From UBA1081 sp045658165 (GTDB lineage Bacteria; Bacillota; Clostridia; Oscillospirales; Acutalibacteraceae), in assembly GCA_045658165.1 (NCBI GenBank), contig JAZOUN010000086.1, positions 1 to 19,422 of the forward strand: 19,422 nt of DNA, written 5' to 3'. The position numbers and the translations under genes were made by a program. Each line of letters starts with the position of its first letter. Within the stretch, counting starts at the first letter, position 1. Positions 14,318-19,422 of the stretch are shown piece by piece. The notes below the pieces were generated by a model. The model ran no database searches. It was given only the letters and a program-made list of their open reading frames with translations, and was not told the DNA's origin.

Positions 14318-17152
14318 ATGAAGCTTTTAGTTCCGATTTTATTAAATTGTGTTTTTGTAATTGTTTTTTATCTGCTTGATAAAAAAACAAAGTTTAAAAA
14401 TCTTAATTATTTTTCCAAGCAGATAATCATCGGTGTTGTTTTTGGCGGATTGTCTGCCTTTGCATCAGGTTACGGTGTGGAAATTCTCGGTACTGTTGCC
14501 AATGTGCGTGATGCGGCTCCGCTTTGTGCAGGACTGATTTTCGGTGCACCTGCAGGTATTATTTCAGGTATTATAGGCGGATTGTACCGATTCTTTTCAG
14601 TTTTCTGGGGTGCGGGAGAATACACAAGAATAGCCTGTACGCTTTCAACAATGCTTGCCGGTGTGATTGCCGCAGTGCTGCGTCGTTTTATGTTTGATAA
14701 CAAGAAACCGACATGGAGCTATGGTGTGTTCATAACAGTTGTATGTGAAGTGCTTCATATGCTGATGATTTTCTTTACAAATATGTCAGACTCCGCTTAT
14801 GCATTTGAGTTTGTAAAAGCAGCAACACTTCCTATGATTATAGGCAATTCAGCTGCTGTGGGAATTTCTCTTCTTACAGTTTCTTTGCTCAATCATGAAG
14901 AAAGAAAATTCGGCAGGAAAAATGAACGTATTTCACAGACATTCCAGCGCAAACTTCTTATTCTGATTGTTATTGCATGTGTGGTGACAAGCACATTTAC
15001 ATATTTCCTTCAGAGCGGAATGGCAGAGATCGAAACACGTGAAGTTTTTACTTCCGCAATGACCGATGTTATTGCAGATGTAAGAGGCAAATCTGACGAA
15101 AACCTTCTCGGAATAACAGCAGATATCCGTTCGGAGTATGTGCAGAATAGTGAGATTGATCTTGACGGTCTCGCAGAAAAATACAATGTTGCCGAAATCA
15201 ACATTGTTTCTTCAGACGGCACAATCAAAGCATCAACCGACGAATCGCTTACAGATACATTCAATATGAATGATACCGAACAGTCAAAGGAATTTATGGT
15301 GCTGACAGGTGAACAGAAAGAGTTTGTTCAGTTGTATTGTCCGCAGGGTGTTGACGGTGTGACAATGCGAAAGTATGCAGGTGTCAGTCTTGAAGACGGC
15401 GGATTCATTCAGGTTGGGTACAATGCAAATCAGTTTCACGATACACTTAATGATTTCGTTGTTGATGTAACAAAAAACCGTCACGTGGGAAGCACAGGAT
15501 TTGTTGCTGTCTGTGATGAGAATTTCAACCTTGTGACACATACCGATATGAACGGTGAACACATATCGGTAATCGGAATTGAACCTGATGAAGTGATGCT
15601 TCAGGGAAAAACGGCTTCAAAGCTTTATAAGACAAATATAATCAATAAAAAAACAGATTACAGTGAAGAATATATTTATGTTTTCACATTTGTTGAGGGC
15701 TATTGCATAATTGCTGCAATGCCCTTTGCCGAAGCTATGCTTATGCGTGATGCATCGCTTTATACAAGCATCTTTATGCTGATTCTGATATTTGCGGTAT
15801 TGTTTATCTTTATTTATTTCCTGATAAAAAAGGTCATTATCAATAATCTGCAGAAAATCAATGGCACTCTTTCTGAAATTACAGGCGGTAATCTCAATGT
15901 AAAAGTAGATGTCCGTTCAAATGCAGAATTTTCATCACTTTCTGATGACATCAACTCAACTGTTTCAACTCTTAAAAGATACATCGGCGAGGCAGCTGCA
16001 AGAATTGATAAGGAACTTGAATATGCAAAACAGATTCAGCATTCAGCTCTGCCCTCAGATTTCCCCGACACCGGAAATTACGGTATATTTGCTCAGATGA
16101 TAGCGGCAAAAGAAGTCGGCGGAGATTTCTATGATTTCTATACTCTTGACGATAATACCGTACTCTTCCTTGCTGCCGACGTTTCGGGTAAGGGAATACC
16201 TGCAGCTATGTTTATGATGACTGCAAAGACCATTATCAGAGACCTTGCCGAGAGAGGACTTTCCGTTGATGAAATTTTCACTTTAGCCAACGAAAAGCTT
16301 TGTGAAAATAATGAGTCAGGTATGTTTGTTACAGCATGGATGGGCAAAATAGACCTTGCAACCGGTAAGCTCAGCTTTGCAAATGCAGGTCATAATCCTC
16401 CGATTCTCGTTCATGCGGACGGTAAATGTGAATACCTGAAAAGCCGTACAGGTTTCGTGCTTGCAGGTATGGAGGGTATGAAGTACCGTTCAAACGAAAT
16501 GACACTGACCAAGGGAGACCGAATCTTCCTTTATACAGACGGTGTAACAGAAGCCACAGATGAAAAAGAGGCTCTTTACGGTGAAGACAGACTGCTGAAT
16601 TACATTGATAAAAACAAAAAACTGAAAGCCGAAGCTTTGCTTTCAGGTCTTAAAAATGATATTGATAATTTTGCAGGTAATGCGCCTCAGTTTGATGATA
16701 TCACAATGCTTGTTTTTGATTACAGAACGAAAGAAAGTGCAGTTATGAAAGAAAAAGTCTTTTCTGCAACAACGGATGCTCTTCCCGAAGTAATGGCATT
16801 TACAGAAGAATGTCTTGAAAGTTTTGATTGCCCCATGAAAAGCTCAATGGCAATCTGTGTTGCAGTGGAGGAGATATTCGTCAATATCGCAAGCTACGCT
16901 TACGGTGACGGCACGGGCAATGCCTCTCTTTGCTTCGGATTTGACGAAAATGAAAGACTTATGACACTTATTGTTTCTGATGAAGGTGTTGAGTTCAATC
17001 CCCTTGACAGAGCAGAGCCTGATATCACTCTTTCGGCAGCAGAAAGAGAAATCGGCGGTCTCGGAATTTTTATCACAAAGAAAACTATGGACACTGTTTC
17101 TTACAGTTATGATAACGGCAGAAACATTCTTACTATGACTAAAAAAATATAA
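14318..17152 (+). CDS. Membrane sensor with SpoIIE/RsbU-type PP2C phosphatase and RsbW-like kinase on one chain
   Basis: 944 residues. Order: LytS-YhcK (5TM-5TMR_LYT) membrane region about 1-190 with NVRDAAPLCAGLIFGAPAG and IIGGLYRF; membrane helix 212-231; outside Cache-like sensor about 232-480; membrane helix 483-506; HAMP 507-560; helical linker to 585; PP2C domain about 586-812; GHKL (HATPase_c_2) domain about 818-944. The PP2C metal-binding acids are intact: D603 (EVGGDFYD), D621 (ADVSGKG), D741 (YTDGVTE), D793/D794 (QFDDIT). The kinase has E852 and N856 (VEEIFVNIASYA), D888 (SDEGVEFNP) and GGLG 913-916, so ATP binding is plausible. Known relatives dephosphorylate (PP2C) or phosphorylate (RsbW type) STAS proteins on serine; here both activities share one receptor. 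AAAGGAGG overlaps the upstream stop; the next gene starts 14 bases after this stop. Confidence 0.93.
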   Translation: MKLLVPILLNCVFVIVFYLLDKKTKFKNLNYFSKQIIIGVVFGGLSAFASGYGVEILGTVANVRDAAPLCAGLIFGAPAGIISGIIGGLYRFFSVFWGAGEYTRIACTLSTMLAGVIAAVLRRFMFDNKKPTWSYGVFITVVCEVLHMLMIFFTNMSDSAYAFEFVKAATLPMIIGNSAAVGISLLTVSLLNHEERKFGRKNERISQTFQRKLLILIVIACVVTSTFTYFLQSGMAEIETREVFTSAMTDVIADVRGKSDENLLGITADIRSEYVQNSEIDLDGLAEKYNVAEINIVSSDGTIKASTDESLTDTFNMNDTEQSKEFMVLTGEQKEFVQLYCPQGVDGVTMRKYAGVSLEDGGFIQVGYNANQFHDTLNDFVVDVTKNRHVGSTGFVAVCDENFNLVTHTDMNGEHISVIGIEPDEVMLQGKTASKLYKTNIINKKTDYSEEYIYVFTFVEGYCIIAAMPFAEAMLMRDASLYTSIFMLILIFAVLFIFIYFLIKKVIINNLQKINGTLSEITGGNLNVKVDVRSNAEFSSLSDDINSTVSTLKRYIGEAAARIDKELEYAKQIQHSALPSDFPDTGNYGIFAQMIAAKEVGGDFYDFYTLDDNTVLFLAADVSGKGIPAAMFMMTAKTIIRDLAERGLSVDEIFTLANEKLCENNESGMFVTAWMGKIDLATGKLSFANAGHNPPILVHADGKCEYLKSRTGFVLAGMEGMKYRSNEMTLTKGDRIFLYTDGVTEATDEKEALYGEDRLLNYIDKNKKLKAEALLSGLKNDIDNFAGNAPQFDDITMLVFDYRTKESAVMKEKVFSATTDALPEVMAFTEECLESFDCPMKSSMAICVAVEEIFVNIASYAYGDGTGNASLCFGFDENERLMTLIVSDEGVEFNPLDRAEPDITLSAAEREIGGLGIFITKKTMDTVSYSYDNGRNILTMTKKI

Positions 17153-17165
17153 AGGAGATATATCT

Positions 17166-17462
17166 ATGAATATCACTATTGAAAATACAAATGATGTGAC
17201 AGTTATTAAAGTTGAAGGCAGACTTGACACAACAACAGCTCCTGAGCTTGAAAAAGCTATCAACGGTGAGGGTGAATCTCTTAAAAATTTGGTTCTTGAT
17301 TTCAACGGTGTTGATTATATATCAAGTGCCGGACTCAGAGTTGTTCTTTCCGCTCAGAAGAAGATGAATGTGCAGGGCAGTATGGAACTTGTTAATGTAA
17401 GCGAACCGGTTATGGATATTTTTGAAATGACAGGCTTTGCGGAAATTCTTGTAATCAGATAA
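17166..17462 (+). CDS. STAS-domain anti-sigma-factor antagonist (RsbV/SpoIIAA-like)
   Basis: A 98-residue single-domain STAS protein, the normal size for RsbV/SpoIIAA. Typical marks are VEGRLDTTTAPELEKA at the front and the phosphorylation loop YISSAGLR, where Ser54 aligns with the serine modified in RsbV and SpoIIAA. VFDP-type target residues are replaced by DIFEMTGFAEIL at the end, common in this family. In the known systems the unphosphorylated form binds the RsbW-like kinase and frees its partner; phosphorylation blocks this. AAAGGAG overlaps the stop of the phosphatase/kinase gene, so it is almost certainly made together with it and is its most likely substrate. Confidence 0.93.
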   Translation: MNITIENTNDVTVIKVEGRLDTTTAPELEKAINGEGESLKNLVLDFNGVDYISSAGLRVVLSAQKKMNVQGSMELVNVSEPVMDIFEMTGFAEILVIR

Positions 17463-17469
17463 TTGATAA

Positions 17470-17485
17470 AATTGTAAGAACAATT
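17470..17485 (+). other. Small stem-loop between the two STAS genes
   Basis: AATTGT (17470-17475) pairs with ACAATT (17480-17485) around loop AAGA. There is no T-tract after it, so it is not a terminator. It may affect relative amounts of the two STAS proteins by RNA processing or stability. Confidence 0.35.
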
Positions 17486-17507
17486 GTATTCTGAAAGGAT
17501 AAATGAA

Positions 17508-18674
17508 ATGAGCAGAACAGACTACAGAACTGATAAAGATATTTTATACATAAATCTTGACGGCAGAATTGATGCTGCAAATTCTGTTGAAGTTGAAAAC
17601 AGCATTAATGAGATAAGAAAAGCTCATGCGGGTATGCATACTGTTCTTGATGCTGATACACTCGAGTATATTTCAAGTGCAGGGCTTCGTATAATGCTTC
17701 GTCTTCGCAAAGAAGAGCCTGGACTTGCAATAATCAATGTTTCACCTGATGTTTACGGTGTTTTTGAAATGACAGGTTTTACAGAAATGATGACTGTTGA
17801 AAAAACATACCGCAGAATCAGTCTTGATGAGTGTGAATTTATTGCAAAGGGTGCAAACGGTGCAGTTTACCGTTATGACAACGAAACAATCGTAAAGCAG
17901 TATTTTAACAGAGATGCTCTTCCTGAAATTATGCAGGAACGTGAAAATGCAAGAAGAGCTTTTGTTCTGGGTGTCAATACAGCAATTCCTTACGGTATTG
18001 TACGAATCGGTGACGGTTACGGAAGCCTTACAGAGCTTCTTAACGCAACATCTGTAACAAAGCTTATCAGAGCAAATTGTGACGATCTTTCTCAGAGTGT
18101 TGCCTATTATATTGATACAATCAAAGAGCTTCATTCAATAAAAACAGAAGATGGCGATCTTCCTGATTTTAAAAAATGGGTACTCGAGTGGGCAGAGTTT
18201 CTTGCTCCTTATCTTGACGATGCACATGCACACAAGATGAAGAGTCTGATTGAAGCTGTTCCCGACAGTAATTATATAATTCACGGTGATTATCACACAA
18301 ACAATGTTATGATTCAGAACGGTGAACCTATTCTTATAGATATGGACACACTTTCTGTCGGTCATCCCATTCTGGAGCTTGGCTCAATGTATAATGCTTT
18401 TGTCGGTTTCGGTGAAATTGATAATGCAAGTGTTGAAAAATTCTTCGGATTCAGCAGTGAAACAGCACATCGTTTCTGGCGTCTTTCACTTGCAAGATAT
18501 CTCGGCACAGATGATGAAGAAGCAATAATCAATACTGAAAATAAGGCAAAGATTATCGGATATATGCGACTTCTTCGTCGTTGTATCCGCAGAGATGCTG
18601 ATGAAGCAACAGTAAATCATTACAGAACAAGACTTACAGAAACTCTTGACAAAGTTGAAAGTCTTGAATTCTGA
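17508..18674 (+). CDS. STAS domain fused to an APH-like kinase
   Basis: 388 residues. The start is ATG 17508, with AAAGGA (17494-17499) at eight bases; an in-frame TTG at 17484 would overlap that site and is not used. Residues 1-105 are a STAS domain paralogous to the previous gene: NLDGRIDAANSVEVE, YISSAGLR with Ser57 as likely phosphosite, and VFEMTGFTEMM. Residues about 108-388 are an aminoglycoside/choline phosphotransferase-type kinase: Gly-rich loop KGANGAVYR (114-122), ATP-lysine K130 (IVKQYF), catalytic loop HGDYHTNN with D261 and N266, and metal-binding D278/D280 in LIDMDTL. All key residues are present, so activity is expected. The substrate is unknown; APH-fold kinases act on antibiotics, sugars, choline, amino alcohols or proteins. 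A STAS-APH chain suggests that the partner switch controls the kinase. Confidence 0.92.
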   Translation: MSRTDYRTDKDILYINLDGRIDAANSVEVENSINEIRKAHAGMHTVLDADTLEYISSAGLRIMLRLRKEEPGLAIINVSPDVYGVFEMTGFTEMMTVEKTYRRISLDECEFIAKGANGAVYRYDNETIVKQYFNRDALPEIMQERENARRAFVLGVNTAIPYGIVRIGDGYGSLTELLNATSVTKLIRANCDDLSQSVAYYIDTIKELHSIKTEDGDLPDFKKWVLEWAEFLAPYLDDAHAHKMKSLIEAVPDSNYIIHGDYHTNNVMIQNGEPILIDMDTLSVGHPILELGSMYNAFVGFGEIDNASVEKFFGFSSETAHRFWRLSLARYLGTDDEEAIINTENKAKIIGYMRLLRRCIRRDADEATVNHYRTRLTETLDKVESLEF

Positions 18675-18852
18675 TATAAATTATTTTTTATATAAAAACA
18701 ACGGGAATTGTAAAACTTTTATTCAGCCGAACAAAGGCAGTTGAAAAGTCTTTGTGCATATGTTTGGATTGAGTGATTGAAATAAAAACAGTTTTATTTG
18801 CAGATGTAAAAAAATCGTCTGCATATGACAAAAACCGAAAGGAGAAATAAGT
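18675..18852 (+). promoter_or_regulatory. Structured leader upstream of the YdjI-like gene
   Basis: This 178-base gap holds two hairpins: ACAAAGGC (18731-18738) / GTCTTTGT (18748-18755) and TGCAGATG (18799-18806) / CGTCTGCA (18816-18823). Both have eight-pair stems with one G-U pair and nine-base loops. An AT-only hairpin lies at 18674-18693, just after the previous stop. No T-tract terminator and no convincing -35/-10 pair were found; TATAAA at 18691-18696 is the best -10-like match. The leader may be read from the upstream operon or from a promoter of a non-vegetative sigma factor. Confidence 0.4.
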
Positions 18853-19422
18853 ATGGGGCTTATTAAAGCAGGAATAGGCGCAATCGGTGGTGTTCTTGCC
18901 GATCAGTGGAAAGAGTTTTTTACCTGCGATTCACTTGACAGCGAAACTCTTGTTGTAAAGGGCAGAAAGAGTGTCGGTTCCCGTTCATCAAATACAAAGG
19001 GTCACGATAATGTAATTTCAAACGGTTCAGGCATTGTTGTCAATGAAGGTCAGTGTATGATTATCGTTGATAACGGTAAGATTGTTGAATTCTGTGCAGA
19101 AGCAGGTGAATTCACATACGATACTTCATCAGAGCCCAGCCTTTTCATAGGTAAGCTCGGTGAAAGCCTTAAAGAAACCTTCAAAACAGTAGGTAAGAGA
19201 TTTACTTTCGGCGGTGATGCAGGAAGAGATCAGAGAGTTTATTATTTCAACACAAAGAACATAATGAATAATCTCTTCGGCACACAGACTCCGATTCCTT
19301 TCAGAGTTATGATTGACCAGGCAAGAGGAATTGACTACGATGCAAGTATCCGCTGCAACGGTACATATATTTTCAAAATTTCAGACCCGCTTCTTTTCTA
19401 TTCATCAATCAGCGGAAACGTT
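18853..19422 (+). CDS. ydjI: YdjI-like SPFH (stomatin/prohibitin-type) protein, 3' end outside window
   Basis: 190 codons are visible, open at the right edge. The start is ATG 18853 behind AAAGGAG (18838-18844) at eight bases. The protein begins MGLIKAGIGAIGGVLADQWK and continues with EFFTCDSL, VVKGRKSVGSRSSNTKG, NVISNGSGIVVNEGQCMIIV and CAEAGEFTYDTSSEPS, which match the conserved start of B. subtilis YdjI (COG4260). That family has an SPFH domain followed by a C-terminal zinc ribbon that would lie outside the window. In Bacillus, ydjI sits in the pspA-ydjGHI operon and helps organise a membrane-stress response with PspA. The role here is inferred from that. It lies 178 bases after the STAS-kinase gene on the same strand; whether it belongs to that operon is open. 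Confidence 0.88.
   Translation, partial: MGLIKAGIGAIGGVLADQWKEFFTCDSLDSETLVVKGRKSVGSRSSNTKGHDNVISNGSGIVVNEGQCMIIVDNGKIVEFCAEAGEFTYDTSSEPSLFIGKLGESLKETFKTVGKRFTFGGDAGRDQRVYYFNTKNIMNNLFGTQTPIPFRVMIDQARGIDYDASIRCNGTYIFKISDPLLFYSSISGNV

Noticed and set aside
16844..17305. Minus-strand 153-codon frame
   Set aside because: It is antisense to the conserved GHKL domain and the start of the STAS gene, with no ribosome binding site or recognisable motif.
17484..17507. TTG start for the STAS-kinase
   Set aside because: It overlaps the ribosome binding site of the ATG at 17508, and the STAS fold begins right after that ATG.
17508..18674. Aminoglycoside resistance gene
   Set aside because: The kinase fold is APH-like, but the STAS fusion and signalling operon make drug resistance unlikely; the APH fold covers many substrates.
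1..19422. Mobile element or prophage
   Set aside because: No transposase, integrase, terminal inverted repeats, attachment-site duplication or phage structural genes were seen.

Overview
The window looks like chromosome of an anaerobic, low-GC Firmicute of the Clostridia, most likely a Ruminococcus-like (Oscillospiraceae) gut or rumen bacterium. This is inferred from the AAAGGAGG-type ribosome binding sites, consensus TTGACA/TATAAT promoters, Thr-Pro linkers on secreted proteins, a fibro-slime domain and the Clostridia-style families present. I cannot name a species. No tRNA, rRNA, CRISPR array, insertion sequence, integrase or phage gene was seen.

Region 1 (1-2180, minus strand) is a two-gene exported-protein unit: a small lipoprotein (1644-2180) followed 18 bases later by a secreted CAP-domain protein. 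That protein has a leucine-rich-like N-terminus and a 36-bp tandem repeat coding for a Thr/Pro linker, and it runs off the left edge. Region 2 (2181-2341) is a compact divergent promoter region. It leads on the plus strand into a cytoplasmic endonuclease/exonuclease/phosphatase-family enzyme (2342-3052) with its own promoter and terminator.

Region 3 (3164-11205) is one very large secreted protein of 2656 residues. It starts as a GH2 beta-galactosidase-like enzyme with both catalytic glutamates in place. It continues through two copies of a trefoil-like module, a helical FIVAR-like segment, a fibro-slime/PA14-like domain, several beta-sandwich-like stretches and a C-terminal amphipathic helix behind an acidic linker. 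It is followed by a small membrane-anchored protein of unknown function (11289-11945) with a strong terminator, then a transglutaminase-like lipoprotein (12115-13179).

Region 4 (13224-18674) is the most interesting part: a tight four-gene operon that forms a membrane-linked partner-switching (Rsb/SpoIIA-like) signalling module. In order it encodes a tail-anchored protein of unknown family, and then an eight-membrane-segment sensor carrying both a PP2C/SpoIIE phosphatase and an RsbW-like kinase on one chain. A stand-alone STAS anti-sigma-antagonist follows, and last a second STAS domain fused to an aminoglycoside-phosphotransferase-like (APH) kinase. No sigma factor is encoded nearby, so the output is unknown. 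The STAS-APH fusion is a candidate for a new type of effector: the phosphorylation state of a STAS domain could gate a small-molecule or protein kinase.

Region 5 (18675-19422) has a structured leader with two similar stem-loops, then the start of a YdjI-like SPFH (stomatin/prohibitin) protein that runs off the right edge. In Bacillus this family works in membrane stress. Together regions 3-5 describe surface polysaccharide use and adhesion next to a membrane-state signalling module; a functional link between them is inference only.
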